A stretch of DNA of 64,000 bases from Campylobacter sp. CN_NE2 (GTDB taxonomy: Bacteria; Campylobacterota; Campylobacteria; Campylobacterales; Campylobacteraceae), in NCBI RefSeq assembly GCF_027797465.1, contig NZ_CP115608.1:186001-250000 (forward strand), in the 5' to 3' direction. This document shows, one piece after another, positions 35,978 through 46,887 of the stretch. Numbering within the stretch: the stretch's first letter is position 1; each line of letters opens with the position of its first letter. The translations under genes and the position numbers were made by a program. The notes beneath the pieces are model-generated. The model was not told where the DNA came from, ran no database searches, and saw nothing but the letters and a program-made list of their open reading frames with translations.

Positions 35978-36727
35978 ATGTTTTTTTGGGGATATATCGA
36001 AGATGTAAAAAGAGAAGTCGTTACTGATTTTAACATTTCTGCTGAACCTATAAGAACCACGACGACTACAAGCGTTGGAGCCAGCTCCATGGACGCCTAT
36101 ACTCATACCAGTGGCGGCAGGATTAGTTCAAAAACAAAACATGCCACCATTTGGACTTTTGATATAGGCGATACTTCGTTTAAATTAATAAGCGATACAA
36201 TGAGCTTAAAAAATGGCGATTTTGTCGTGGTTGAGAGTTATTCTAGGGACGGAGCTTATTATCTAGCTTATTGTATTTTAAATGCTACAAAAAAATATTC
36301 AGAACCAAGTTGGTTTCCTGGTGGTTATTTGAATAAAAGAAATTTGCCACAAAAACCAAGAATGATAGCGGATATTGGTATGTTGTGTATATTTGTATTT
36401 ATATTATTTATATCTGGATTAGCATTAATATTAATAATGGGTGAAAAAGAAGAAGGTGTAAAAGCAGAAGAAGTATTATCTGGCCTTATTGCTTTTGGTA
36501 TTATTTTTTGGGTTCCTTCTTATTTTCTTCTTGGTCGTAGGGCCTATAACGCGATTAAGGATGCTAATTATCAGTATAAAAGAAAATTATCAGATATAAC
36601 CAAACTAAATAACTGGGTAGAATACCGTAATGCAGAGTATAAAAAGTATGAAAACGAAATTTTTAGTGCGTTAGAAAATGAAGGATTTTTGCCAAAAAAA
36701 GAAGAAAATAAGCAAATTCAAAGTTAA
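35978..36727 (+). CDS. Unknown two-helix membrane protein
   Basis: The function is not recognised. Of 249 residues, about 1-105 form a soluble, beta-rich domain with an OB- or SH3-like rhythm (TIWTFDIGDTSFKLISD, LKNGDFVVVESYSRDGAYYLAYCI). Two membrane helices follow (about 128-151 and 165-185). The last 55 residues are a charged coiled coil (RKLSDITKLNNWVEYRNAEYKKYENEI). A Thr/Ser run (TTTTTSVGASS) is near residue 30. AAGGATA precedes ATG 35978. It is likely co-transcribed with the peptidoglycan-binding gene and ends at a bidirectional hairpin. Confidence 0.6.
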   Translation: MFFWGYIEDVKREVVTDFNISAEPIRTTTTTSVGASSMDAYTHTSGGRISSKTKHATIWTFDIGDTSFKLISDTMSLKNGDFVVVESYSRDGAYYLAYCILNATKKYSEPSWFPGGYLNKRNLPQKPRMIADIGMLCIFVFILFISGLALILIMGEKEEGVKAEEVLSGLIAFGIIFWVPSYFLLGRRAYNAIKDANYQYKRKLSDITKLNNWVEYRNAEYKKYENEIFSALENEGFLPKKEENKQIQS

Positions 36728-36734
36728 ATAATTT

Positions 36735-36771
36735 AATTTCGGCAAATTTTGGTGTTAAATTTGCCGAAATT
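36735..36771. terminator. Bidirectional terminator between the 35978 gene and the AsmA-like gene
   Basis: Perfect 15-bp arms AATTTCGGCAAATTT and AAATTTGCCGAAATT with a 7-nt loop sit between two convergent stop codons (36727 and 36784). AT-rich arm ends give T tracts on both strands. Confidence 0.75.
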
Positions 36772-36783
36772 ACAAATCAAAAT

Positions 36784-39075
36784 CTAAAATAACCCTTTTA
36801 AAATATCCCTAACGGCGTCTTTTGCCTTTTCTTTTGAGCTTTTATCTTTGGCGTTGTTTGCGCCGCCGTCAGTAGTGCCGTCAGTGGTCGCACCACCTGA
36901 GCTATCTTTTTTACCGCCTAAAAGTCTATCCAAGCCCCGTCCGATTTCTTTGCCGATTTTTTGTTTTAGATACGCTGAATCAACGGCATATTTAGGATTT
37001 TCGGTTGTGCCGGTGATTTGCACACTTAAATCCGTCTTTTCGATATTTGCCGAAATCGGTATATTTATGGCTTTACTAGCCAAATTTAGCGTTCCTTTTT
37101 CGATGATAAGTTTGCTTTTTTGAGCCTGCATGTTAGCCTTAAAATCAACCAAATCTTTAACGATATTTCCATTTAAAGTGGCGTTGTTATAAACTTCACT
37201 TGCTAAATCCCTACCAAGCACCGAGCTAACGGTATTTACAAGCCCTTTTTTAGCTAGTCTGCCTTGATTTATCAAAGCGTCAAATTTGCCTTTTTTGCTT
37301 TTTGTGTTATAAACTAAATTTGCGTCCCCAACGCCATCGTAGAAATAGCCCAAATTTAGGAAATCTGTCAAGCTTTTTATATCAAATTTGCTGAGTTTAA
37401 ATGTCGCATCGTCATTTACGATCGAGCCATTTAGTGTGCCTTTGGCGATTTGCGAATTTAGCGTTGCACTGAAATTTTTGCCAGATTTTTTGATTTCGCC
37501 GTTGCCTTTAAAACCGCCCTTTAAATCGCGTTCAACGATAAATTTAAGTTTTGCTAGGCTTGGAGCATTTAGGATATAATTTGCGTTTAACGCACCATTT
37601 TTTATGTTATACGAGCCGTCGAATTTCTCCATATTTGCCAAATCTGTGTTTATAATGGAGTTAAAATTTGCAACAGAATTTTTGATATTTGTTTTGCCGT
37701 TTAGCGAGAATTTGACATCGCTTGGAAAAGTCTTGCCTGTGGTTTTATCAAGGAATTTTTTATACGCCGTGCCGCTAACTACGCTAAATTCAGCATTTCC
37801 GTTTATATCTTTTCGCAAATCAAGTTTTGCAGTAGCGTTTAAATTTCCGTTTGCCATAGCTTCAAGCCCCAAAAACGAAGTGATAACTGCTAAATTTAGG
37901 CTTTTTGCGTTGATATTTAAATTTCCTAAATTTCCCTTTGCGACGAGATTTCCACCCAAAGCATCAAGGTTTAAATTTAAATTTTCTAACTCGCCTTTTT
38001 TTAGCACAGCATCAAGTTTGCCTTTGGCTGAGCCTTTTAAATCCTGCTTTGTAAGATTTTTTAGCTTTGAAAAATCAGCGATATTTATGTCGCCGTTTAT
38101 TTTTCCGTCTTTTGAAGCAACTTCATAAATTCCATTAAAATCGCCCAAAAGTCCGCCATTAAAGGCTTTTATGGCAGTATTTGTAAGCTCGAATTTTTTC
38201 ATATCAGTTTGCAAATTTCCGTTTGCGATCAAATTTCCGCTAGTTTCATAGTTTATAATCTTTGCGATTTTTGCTAAATCATCGATTTTAAGGGCAAAAT
38301 CGGTTTTAAGCGTGTTATTTTTTATGTCATAAATGCTTTCGTTTGCACTTAAATTTGCTAAGTTTGAATTTATCACGCTTTTGGCGTTAGCTATCCAATT
38401 TGCGACGCGTATGTCTGAATTTAACGCAACTTTCGTGTTTGCAGGTATGCTTAAATTCATATCGGCAAAACCCTTTTCATTTAGCACTAAATTTGCACTT
38501 TTTATGTTTGCCGTTCCGCTTGGCTCGTTATTTTGCGATTTTATGTCTGAGATGATGTCCAAATTTCCTTTGGCGTAAATCGGCTGTTTTGCCACTGCCA
38601 AAATCTTTTCAACGCTTAAATTTTTAGCATCGATTTGCAAATCAGTCGGCTTCATTTCGAGCAAATTTGCTAAAAATTTAATGTCGCTGTCAAATGCTTT
38701 TCCGCTACCATTTACGGCGAATTTATCGATATTTCCGACTGCTTTTCCGTTTAAATTCATCTTTTCATTTAGTTCTACGCCAAAACTCTTTAAATTTGCA
38801 ACTTCTAGGGCATAATCAAAATCAAAGCTTTTATCAAACAAAAAATATTTTCCCTTTGCTCTTGCTGCGATTTCGCTATTTAACTCAGCCGTAATGTCGA
38901 AATCATCGATATTTAAATCAAATTCTCTAAGCTTTATATCATATCCTGTTTTTTCTTTTAAGATTTTTTCGACATAAGGTTTTGTGATAGAATTTCCAAA
39001 ATCCGTAAAAGCAATAGTGTAAGCACCGACTAAAAGTATCAAAATTATCCCTAAAATCGCACCTAAAATTTTCAT
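36784..39075 (-). CDS. AsmA-family envelope protein (TamB/YdbH-like bridge)
   Basis: A 763-residue protein with one N-terminal membrane helix (about 2-22). A long periplasmic beta-rich region of repeating N-x-hydrophobic strands follows (many NLNL, SGKAFDSDIKFLANLL, GNLNATAKLDLRK). The C-terminal part (VSSVLGRDLASEVYNNATLNG, then TTENPKYAVDSAYLKQKIGKE) matches AsmA-like C-terminal domains. Such proteins are proposed to form grooves carrying phospholipid between membranes. A Gly/Thr linker GGATTDGTTDGGANN and a charged tail end it. It is divergent from groES, and its 220-nt upstream region is shared with the groESL promoter. Confidence 0.8.
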   Translation of the reverse strand: MKILGAILGIILILLVGAYTIAFTDFGNSITKPYVEKILKEKTGYDIKLREFDLNIDDFDITAELNSEIAARAKGKYFLFDKSFDFDYALEVANLKSFGVELNEKMNLNGKAVGNIDKFAVNGSGKAFDSDIKFLANLLEMKPTDLQIDAKNLSVEKILAVAKQPIYAKGNLDIISDIKSQNNEPSGTANIKSANLVLNEKGFADMNLSIPANTKVALNSDIRVANWIANAKSVINSNLANLSANESIYDIKNNTLKTDFALKIDDLAKIAKIINYETSGNLIANGNLQTDMKKFELTNTAIKAFNGGLLGDFNGIYEVASKDGKINGDINIADFSKLKNLTKQDLKGSAKGKLDAVLKKGELENLNLNLDALGGNLVAKGNLGNLNINAKSLNLAVITSFLGLEAMANGNLNATAKLDLRKDINGNAEFSVVSGTAYKKFLDKTTGKTFPSDVKFSLNGKTNIKNSVANFNSIINTDLANMEKFDGSYNIKNGALNANYILNAPSLAKLKFIVERDLKGGFKGNGEIKKSGKNFSATLNSQIAKGTLNGSIVNDDATFKLSKFDIKSLTDFLNLGYFYDGVGDANLVYNTKSKKGKFDALINQGRLAKKGLVNTVSSVLGRDLASEVYNNATLNGNIVKDLVDFKANMQAQKSKLIIEKGTLNLASKAINIPISANIEKTDLSVQITGTTENPKYAVDSAYLKQKIGKEIGRGLDRLLGGKKDSSGGATTDGTTDGGANNAKDKSSKEKAKDAVRDILKGLF

Positions 39076-39201
39076 TATAAATCCTTTTAAACATTTTTAT
39101 CGTATAATTATACTCTTTTATATGTAAGAAATAGTAAATTTAAAAATTTACAAAGTTGAGCCGATAGGACTAAAATTTTATGATAAATTTTTGATTAGGT
39201 A

Positions 39202-39230
39202 TTGACAAAAAAGCAAAATTTACATATAAT
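39202..39230 (+). promoter_or_regulatory. Sigma-70 promoter of groESL
   Basis: A -35 TTGACA (39202-39207) and -10 TATAAT (39225-39230) are separated by exactly 17 nt. Both match consensus perfectly, which is rare in this genus where the -35 is usually absent. It reads into groES. Confidence 0.92.
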
Positions 39231-39231
39231 T

Positions 39232-39258
39232 TCGTCACTCAATTTAAAAGAGTGCTAA
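39232..39258 (+). promoter_or_regulatory. CIRCE operator (HrcA site) with a degenerate left arm
   Basis: The right arm GAGTGCTAA (39250-39258) is a perfect CIRCE half. The spacer is the standard 9 nt. The left arm TCGTCACTC keeps CACTC but differs from TTAGCACTC at three positions. It sits directly after the -10 box, so HrcA binding would block initiation. HrcA control of groESL is known in Campylobacter. Confidence 0.8.
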
Positions 39259-39296
39259 AAAATCAAAAACAAAAATTCTTAATAAAAGGAAAAAAA

Positions 39297-41211
<1,915 letters not shown>

Positions 41212-41221
41212 TTTTTTATTT

Positions 41222-41330
41222 CGTCTTTTGGCAAATTTCGAGAGAGTTCGTAAAAGCTCTCTCGATGAACTTTTCTGTTCTATCTTCGTTCGCTTTTACT
41301 TCACAACTCTCGAAATTTACTCAAAATACT
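41222..41330. repeat. R1 palindromic element, copy d
   Basis: The left arm (41222-41257) and right arm (41292-41330) pair through AAATTTCGAGAG / CTCTCGAAATTT and GTAAAAGC / GCTTTTAC, with a small asymmetric bulge. The core 41258-41291 contains a GAAC..GTTC hairpin and ends ATCTTCGTTC. The innermost arm ends match copy c (GTAAAAGC), while the outer arms do not. It starts 10 nt after the groEL stop and may end that operon. Confidence 0.65.
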
Positions 41331-41360
41331 TCAAAATCACAAATTTAAAATCTTTCCATT

Positions 41361-41607
41361 GTCATTGCGAGAATTTTTGCGTTAGCAAAAATTCGTGGCA
41401 ATCGCCAGTGATAAAATAATAAAAATGTAAATTTGCAAATTTATAGAATTTAAAATCAAATATTTTTTTAAATTTGCAAAAAAAACAGGAAATTTAATCA
41501 TTGGCGATTGCTTCGATTTTCTTACGAAAATCTCGCAATGACAAATTGGGTAAATTCGTTTCCATTGTCATTGCGAGAATTTGCGTAGCAAATTTGAAGC
41601 AATCGCC
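41361..41607. repeat. R3 repeat cluster (GTCATTGCGAG..GGCAATCGCC), three units
   Basis: Unit 1 (41361-41406, forward) and unit 3 (41567-41607, forward) run GTCATTGCGAGAATTT..GCAATCGCC. Unit 2 (41503-41542) is the inverted form. Each unit is a 40-46 nt hairpin with a variable middle, and the spacers are AT-rich and unrelated. This motif is common as an intergenic repeat in many bacteria. The 530-nt gap 41212-41744 contains copy d, these units and no gene. Confidence 0.75.
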
Positions 41608-41744
41608 AATAATTCAATTTAGAATTTGGTTTTTTGCAAAAATTTATACAATTCGGTTATTGTTTTTTTTGATTTTTGAAATTTGCAAATTTATAAATTT
41701 TAAACTAAAATTTGCACCAAATTTAGGCAAAAAAGGCAGAAAAA

Positions 41745-42050
41745 ATGAACCAAATCGAGCGAATAGAAAAAATGAGCGAGTTTTTAAAAGAAGTAGAAAA
41801 TGCACAAAAAGAATTTGAAATCGCACTAGAAAATTTTAAAAATTCGCAAAAAATGATGAAAAAACTTAGCAAATACTATTTTGACGGCGTATGGCGAAAG
41901 GACTACGAAGCTGACGAAAAAAGCAAAATTCCAAAGTCTATAAATAGTGGCGCACTCAGTGAAGACGGCATTTATAACGCCTTTTGCGAAAACAAATATC
42001 TTGCAAAACAAATGCAAAAAATCGCAAATAAAATTTTAAAAGAAAAGTAA
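41745..42050 (+). CDS. DUF4298-like small protein
   Basis: A 101-residue soluble helical protein. It matches from memory the DUF4298 pattern: an N-terminal helix (IERIEKMSEFLKEVE), then LSKYYFDGVWRKDYEADEKSKIPKSINSGALSEDGIYNAFCENKYLAKQM. The central WRKDYEAD and LSEDGIYN stretches are the conserved parts. The function of the family is unknown. AAGGCAG precedes ATG 41745. It lies alone between the R3 cluster and ispG, about 100 nt before ispG. Confidence 0.72.
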   Translation: MNQIERIEKMSEFLKEVENAQKEFEIALENFKNSQKMMKKLSKYYFDGVWRKDYEADEKSKIPKSINSGALSEDGIYNAFCENKYLAKQMQKIANKILKEK

Positions 42051-42151
42051 ATTTTAAATTTAAAGTAGATTAGTGCAAAAAATCAAAATTTAAACCGCAT
42101 TTTGGTAAAATCCAAAAATGCAAATTTTTTAAAATTTTTAAGGTAAATTTA

Positions 42152-43213
42152 GTGATGAGATACAAGACAAAACAGATAAAAGTGGGCTCCCTTGCTATCG
42201 GCGGGGACGCGCCGATTTCGGTGCAGTCGATGACATTTTCAAAGACAAAAGATATAAATGGCACTCTTGCGCAAATAAATCGCCTTTATTTTGCGGGGGC
42301 TGATTTGGTGCGATGTGCTGTGCTAGATCATGACGACGCAAAAGCTTTGGCAGAGATAAAGAAAAACTCGCCCTTGCCGATAGTTGCGGATATTCATTTT
42401 AACTATCGCTTAGCGCTTGAAGTCGCCGAATTCGTCGATGCGATTCGCATAAATCCGGGCAATATCGGCGGAAGTGAGCGCATAAAAGAAGTGGTAAAAG
42501 CGTGTAAAGAGCGAAATTTGCCGATTCGCATAGGGGTAAATTCGGGCTCACTCGAAGAGCAGTTTGAAGCCAAATTTGGCAGAACCCCGCAAGGCATGAT
42601 CCAAAGTGCGCTTTATAATTTTAAATTGCTCGAAGATTTTGATTTTACCGACATTGCGATTTCGCTAAAAAGCTCCGATGTGCCCCGCACCGTAGAAGCC
42701 TACCGCACACTTCGTCCGCTTTGCGAGTATCCGTTTCACTTAGGCGTTACCGAAGCTGGGACGACCTTCCACGCGACGATAAAAAGCGCAATCGCGCTCG
42801 GAACGCTTTTATTAGAAGGTATCGGCGATACGATGAGAGTAAGCATAACCGGCGAACTCGAAGAAGAAATCAAAGTCGCCAAAGCGATACTCCAAGATGC
42901 CGGAGTGCAAAAAAGCGGCATAAATATCATCTCATGTCCTACTTGTGGGCGTTTGCAAAGCGATTTAGTCCGTGCGATTAAAATCGTAGAAGAGCGCACA
43001 AAGCACATAAAAGCACCTTTAAACATCTCAGTCATGGGCTGCGTGGTAAATGCGCTTGGCGAAGCCAAAGGTGCAGATGTCGCTATCGCCTTTGGCAAGG
43101 GAAACGGGCTAGTGATTAGGCGTGGCGAAATAGTGGCAAAGCTAAAAGAGAGCGAACTCGTAGAGAGATTTTTGCAAGAAGTAGAAGATGAGGTGAAAAA
43201 CTATGAAAAATGA
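42152..43213 (+). CDS. ispG: 4-hydroxy-3-methylbut-2-enyl diphosphate synthase
   Basis: IspG (GcpE) is a 4Fe-4S enzyme converting MEcPP to HMBPP in the MEP isoprenoid pathway. The 353-residue product shows [47 protein letters not shown], and the C-terminal cluster ligands in ISCPTCGR and [18 protein letters not shown] 42152 and ATG 42155 are both plausible starts (AAGG at 42140-42143 favours GTG by spacing). It overlaps dnaB by 11 nt. Confidence 0.95.
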   Translation: MMRYKTKQIKVGSLAIGGDAPISVQSMTFSKTKDINGTLAQINRLYFAGADLVRCAVLDHDDAKALAEIKKNSPLPIVADIHFNYRLALEVAEFVDAIRINPGNIGGSERIKEVVKACKERNLPIRIGVNSGSLEEQFEAKFGRTPQGMIQSALYNFKLLEDFDFTDIAISLKSSDVPRTVEAYRTLRPLCEYPFHLGVTEAGTTFHATIKSAIALGTLLLEGIGDTMRVSITGELEEEIKVAKAILQDAGVQKSGINIISCPTCGRLQSDLVRAIKIVEERTKHIKAPLNISVMGCVVNALGEAKGADVAIAFGKGNGLVIRRGEIVAKLKESELVERFLQEVEDEVKNYEK

Positions 43214-44630
43214 TAAAATAAATGTTGAAATTTCATCAAATTTATATGATATTGACCTTGAAAGGTCGATTTTAAGCTCGATTTTTTACAACGATGACGG
43301 ATTTAGCGAGATTTTGGATATTATAAATTCGCAAGATTTTTATTTTAAAGGGCATAGCGACATTTTTTCTGCAATTATTGATTGCGTTAATAACGACGAG
43401 CCGATAGATCCTGCATTTGCGAAAAAACGCTTAGGGGATAGATACGACGAGAGCGTATTTACCGAGATTTTGGCAACTAGCTCGTTAATCGATGTCAAAA
43501 AATACGCAAAAGAGCTGAAAGAAAAATCTATCAAACGCTCACTTGTGAAAATCGCTCACAAAATTCCAAACGAAGTAAATGAGCCAAAACCTAGCAAAGA
43601 TATGGTCGATGACATAAGTGCCGAAATTTACGCACTTGTCGATGACGAGCATAGCTCAGCCATAAAAGAAATGCCGCAAATTTTAACAGAAGTCGCAAAT
43701 GAAATCAAAAAACAAAAAGAACTTGCCGATCAAGATTTAATCGGGCTTGACACGGGCTTTCGCTATCTAAACGAATACACAAAAGGCTTTAAAGACGGCG
43801 AACTCATCATCATAGCGGCTCGTCCCGGTATGGGAAAGACGGCGTTTGCGTTAAATGTCATTATGAAAACTTTGGCATTAAATAAAGGCGTAGCATTTTT
43901 CTCGCTCGAAATGTCGGCAGCTCAGCTGATGATGCGTATAATGAGTGCAAAAACTTCAATTCCACTTTCAAATATAATGACGGGCAAAATGGAAGATGAC
44001 GAATTTAGCCGTTTTAACGACGCTCTTAACGATATGCTTGACAAACAGCTTTTTGTCTATGATAGCGGTTATGTAAATATCCACCAAATTCGCACCCAGC
44101 TTCGCAAACTAAAAGCCGCAAACGCTAATATTAGCCTTTGTGTGATCGATTATATCGGGCTTATGACGAGTTCTAGCACATATAACGAAAGGCATTTGCA
44201 AATCGCTGAAATTTCGCGTGGCTTGAAACTTTTAGCGCGTGAGCTAAATATGCCAATCGTTGCGTTGTCGCAGTTAAATCGTGGGCTAGAAAGTAGGGCA
44301 AATAAACGCCCAATGCTAAGCGATTTACGCGAAAGCGGGGCGATCGAGCAAGACGCCGATGTGATTTTATTTGTTTATCGAAACGATTTTTACGCCGAAC
44401 AAGAAGAAAAAGAGCGAGAAGAACGCGCTAGAAACGAAGGACGCGAGTATGAACGCAAATTTATACCAAACGCAAACGAAGAAAAAGCCGAAATCATAGT
44501 CGGCAAAAACCGAAACGGCGCACTTGGCACGGTCGAAGTGGTTTTTCAAAAGCAATTTACAAGATTTGTCGATAATAGTTTTATGCCGACAAATATCGAA
44601 CCACTCGAAGCTGTGGAGTTTCAGGGCTAA
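43203..44630 (+). CDS. dnaB: Replicative DNA helicase DnaB
   Basis: DnaB is the hexameric fork helicase. The 475-residue product has an N-terminal DnaG/DnaC-interacting domain (about 10-110, [16 protein letters not shown]), a linker, and a RecA-like C-terminal domain with Walker [14 protein letters not shown] (about 206-218). [21 protein letters not shown], the [20 protein letters not shown] arginine-finger region, and [17 protein letters not shown] complete it. GAGG lies before ATG 43203 within ispG. It is followed by R1 copy e. Confidence 0.97.
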   Translation: MKNDKINVEISSNLYDIDLERSILSSIFYNDDGFSEILDIINSQDFYFKGHSDIFSAIIDCVNNDEPIDPAFAKKRLGDRYDESVFTEILATSSLIDVKKYAKELKEKSIKRSLVKIAHKIPNEVNEPKPSKDMVDDISAEIYALVDDEHSSAIKEMPQILTEVANEIKKQKELADQDLIGLDTGFRYLNEYTKGFKDGELIIIAARPGMGKTAFALNVIMKTLALNKGVAFFSLEMSAAQLMMRIMSAKTSIPLSNIMTGKMEDDEFSRFNDALNDMLDKQLFVYDSGYVNIHQIRTQLRKLKAANANISLCVIDYIGLMTSSSTYNERHLQIAEISRGLKLLARELNMPIVALSQLNRGLESRANKRPMLSDLRESGAIEQDADVILFVYRNDFYAEQEEKEREERARNEGREYERKFIPNANEEKAEIIVGKNRNGALGTVEVVFQKQFTRFVDNSFMPTNIEPLEAVEFQG

Positions 44631-44650
44631 AATTCCCCATACCAGACGGA

Positions 44651-44730
44651 TTAAATTAAAAAATTTTACGCTTCCGTCGCTCACACACGACAAAGTGTGC
44701 TACGCTAGGAAGCGTGAAATTTTTTAAATT
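44651..44730. repeat. R1 palindromic element, copy e
   Basis: The arms at 44651-44675 and 44708-44730 pair through CGCTTCC / GGAAGCG and AAAAAATT / AATTTTTT. The core GTCGCTCACAC, loop, GTGTGCTACGCTA carries a CACAC/GTGTG hairpin followed by CTACGCT, the same plan as copies b and c. It starts 20 nt after the dnaB stop. It probably ends the ispG-dnaB transcript. Confidence 0.6.
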
Positions 44731-44810
44731 ACTACGCCCACTCTGTCTTGAATATTTATTTGCAAATTAAGCAAATTTATTGCAAAATTTAAAGAAAAAA
44801 AAGGAAAAAA

Positions 44811-46511
44811 ATGGCGAATTTGCTTGTAAAAATCGTAATTTTTGCTTCGCTTTTTGTCTTTGCGATTTTTTGTGCCGAATTTGGCGACATAAGCGTTTTT
44901 GCCTTTTTTGTATTTTGGACTTTTATTATTGCAAAAGAGATTTTTGATTATATTTATGCTCGTAAAATCGCCTTGCACAGGGGTTTTTATAAAAACGAAA
45001 GCAAAATTCGCAAACTTCTTTCAGGCAAAATTTTAAGTACGATTTTTGCATTTTTTAGTGCCGTTATTTTAGCTTTTTCATTGATTTTGAATTTGCTTAG
45101 CATTTTGCCTTTTGAGTTTGCTTTTGTTTTTACGATACTGCCTGTTTTGTTTGTTTTGGTGCGATTTTTTATCTTAAAAATTTTCAAAAACGAAGTTAAA
45201 AATTTGCATTTTGCTACCAAAAAATGGGTAATTTTGATTACAGCTTTTTTAGGCATTTTGATATTTTTTATTTTGAATTTGGTTTTTGATTTTAATGCAA
45301 ATTTTACAGGCGAAATTTCAAAACAAACTTCGCTGTGGTCGTATTTAGCTTCACTAAGCGTTAATGCAGGTTTTGCTTCACGGATTTTAAATGAAATTTT
45401 TGTTTATTCGTTTTACATAAACGAAGCGCAAAATTATCTGCAAAATGCCTATTTTAGCGATGAAAAGGCATTTATTTTGCTTTTTATCAGTTTAAATAAA
45501 TTTCTGTTTTTTGTCGCTATTTTGCATTTTATCTCTTATTTTTTTGGAACAAGACAAAGCGAAAAACTGCCTAAATTTGGACTTTTTATCGGCACGATTT
45601 TAACTTTGGCTTATTTTACTTTGATATTAAATTTAGCCCCAAAAACGCAAAAGAATTTGCAAAATTTTAATTCACAAGAAACGATAAGTGCAAAAACTTT
45701 TGAATTCATACTTAAAAATGGCGTAAAATTCGAGCTTGAAAGCAAAAAAGTTAGCGAATTTATAAATGAATTTAACGCTACAAAAACTAGCGCCAAAAAT
45801 ATCACGATAAATGCGCTAAATGCTTACATAGACAGCGTTTTTGAAAACGGCGCAAGGCTTGTTGCGAAAAAAACGGCAGATTTTAACTATTCGGCAATGA
45901 GTGATTATTTGGTGCTATTTCACGGAGTGGTCGATAAAAATTCAAGCAAATTTTTAAATGATAAATTTACGCAGTTTTTAAATGAAAGTTTTCCGTCTAA
46001 TTTCAACGAAAATATCGAAAAACTCGTTATTTCAGGCATTAGCGAATATGAGAAAAATCTAAATTCGCTCTTAGTTAAAACTAGCGGAAATTTAAGTTTT
46101 GATCTAAATATTACAAATGAATTTTTGCTACAAAATAAGCTTACTAGGGTGCAAGGAAGTGCTATGGGGGCAGGTTTTGTGGGAAGCGCGATAACACTAA
46201 AAATAATCGCAAAATCCCTAGCTAAAACAAATGCTAAACTAGCAGCCAGTGCGACCACTGGCAGTAGTGGCGTAGTGTGCGGTGCAGGGGCGATCGTGTG
46301 CGTGCCAATGCTAGCTGTGGCGACTTGGTTTGGGTTTGATTACATTTTTGCAAAGGGCGATGAAGCGTTAAATCGTGCCGATTTCGAACGCCAAATTTAC
46401 AATCAAATTCTACAAAGCAAAGACGAATTTAAAAATTCACTAAATAACGACATAAACGCTTCTTTTGAGCAAATTTCAGACGAAATTTTTCAAAGTATAA
46501 AAGCAAAGTGA
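44811..46511 (+). CDS. Large unknown membrane protein with glycine-rich hydrophobic hairpin
   Basis: The function is not recognised. The 566-residue product has seven or eight membrane helices in the first 290 residues, then a periplasmic-type soluble helical region (about 290-445) rich in Asn, Phe, Ser and Lys. Near 450-500 is a long hydrophobic, glycine/alanine-rich hairpin (AMGAGFVGSAITLKIIAKSL, then GSSGVVCGAGAIVCVPMLAVATWFGF). An amphipathic C-terminal helix follows. The late hydrophobic hairpin recalls pore-forming or membrane-inserting proteins, but no family motif is present. AAAAAAGGAAAAAA precedes the ATG. It stands alone, isolated by copy e upstream and a 376-nt gap downstream. Confidence 0.6.
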   Translation: MANLLVKIVIFASLFVFAIFCAEFGDISVFAFFVFWTFIIAKEIFDYIYARKIALHRGFYKNESKIRKLLSGKILSTIFAFFSAVILAFSLILNLLSILPFEFAFVFTILPVLFVLVRFFILKIFKNEVKNLHFATKKWVILITAFLGILIFFILNLVFDFNANFTGEISKQTSLWSYLASLSVNAGFASRILNEIFVYSFYINEAQNYLQNAYFSDEKAFILLFISLNKFLFFVAILHFISYFFGTRQSEKLPKFGLFIGTILTLAYFTLILNLAPKTQKNLQNFNSQETISAKTFEFILKNGVKFELESKKVSEFINEFNATKTSAKNITINALNAYIDSVFENGARLVAKKTADFNYSAMSDYLVLFHGVVDKNSSKFLNDKFTQFLNESFPSNFNENIEKLVISGISEYEKNLNSLLVKTSGNLSFDLNITNEFLLQNKLTRVQGSAMGAGFVGSAITLKIIAKSLAKTNAKLAASATTGSSGVVCGAGAIVCVPMLAVATWFGFDYIFAKGDEALNRADFERQIYNQILQSKDEFKNSLNNDINASFEQISDEIFQSIKAK

Positions 46512-46526
46512 GAATTGTTTTTTGTA

Positions 46527-46682
46527 TTATTTTTCTAGTAAATTATATAAAAAATTATAGTTTTTATAATAATAAAAATTTTTTAAGATAGTGGTGTCTA
46601 AATTTTTTGCAAATACCAAAATTTTACTATCTGTTAGTGTTTTTAGTATTTCGTCATATTTGCATTTGGAGAATAATAAAAT
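46527..46682 (-). pseudogene. Possible decayed small reading frame
   Basis: A 52-codon open stretch reads KCKYDEILKTLTDSKILVF, then AKNLDTTILKNFYYYKNYNF and ends LLEK. Its composition looks coding rather than random AT-rich DNA. An AAAGGAT ribosome-like site lies just upstream, but the following codons (ATT TTA TTA TTC) offer no ATG/GTG/TTG start. Further upstream (to about 46790) short coding-like fragments appear in different frames. It may be the tail of a broken gene in the 46512-46887 gap. It could also be chance. Confidence 0.3.
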
Positions 46683-46841
46683 TTATCCTTTCTGTTCAGA
46701 TTTCAAAAATCAAGTATCTAATTTTTCTAATGTTATTTTGTAAAATCTAATGGAGAATCTTTTGCAAATTCGTGGAAACCATATTAATAAAATCAAAATC
46801 TTGTAATAATTATAGGGATACTTTTTATTTGTGTAGAATTT

Positions 46842-46865
46842 AAAAAGCCCCCTTTAAAAGGGGGC
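46842..46865 (-). terminator. Rho-independent terminator of the 46888 pilin gene
   Basis: The stem GCCCCCTT / AAGGGGGC (46847-46854 and 46858-46865) has a 4-nt loop, followed on the minus strand by five T (46846-46842). It begins about 22 nt after the pilin stop. It is the strongest GC stem in this AT-rich gap. Confidence 0.92.
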
Positions 46866-46887
46866 AAAACTATTGTATTAACTGCGA

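Noticed and set aside
37604-38128. A 174-residue plus-strand open frame antisense to the AsmA-like gene.
   Set aside because: It is a shadow of a repetitive, Asn/Leu/Lys-rich coding strand, with no ribosome site or family signature.
41361-41607. R3 units taken as tRNA or small RNA genes because of strong folding.
   Set aside because: No T-loop GTTCGAATC, anticodon stem or CCA end; they match a dispersed hairpin repeat instead.
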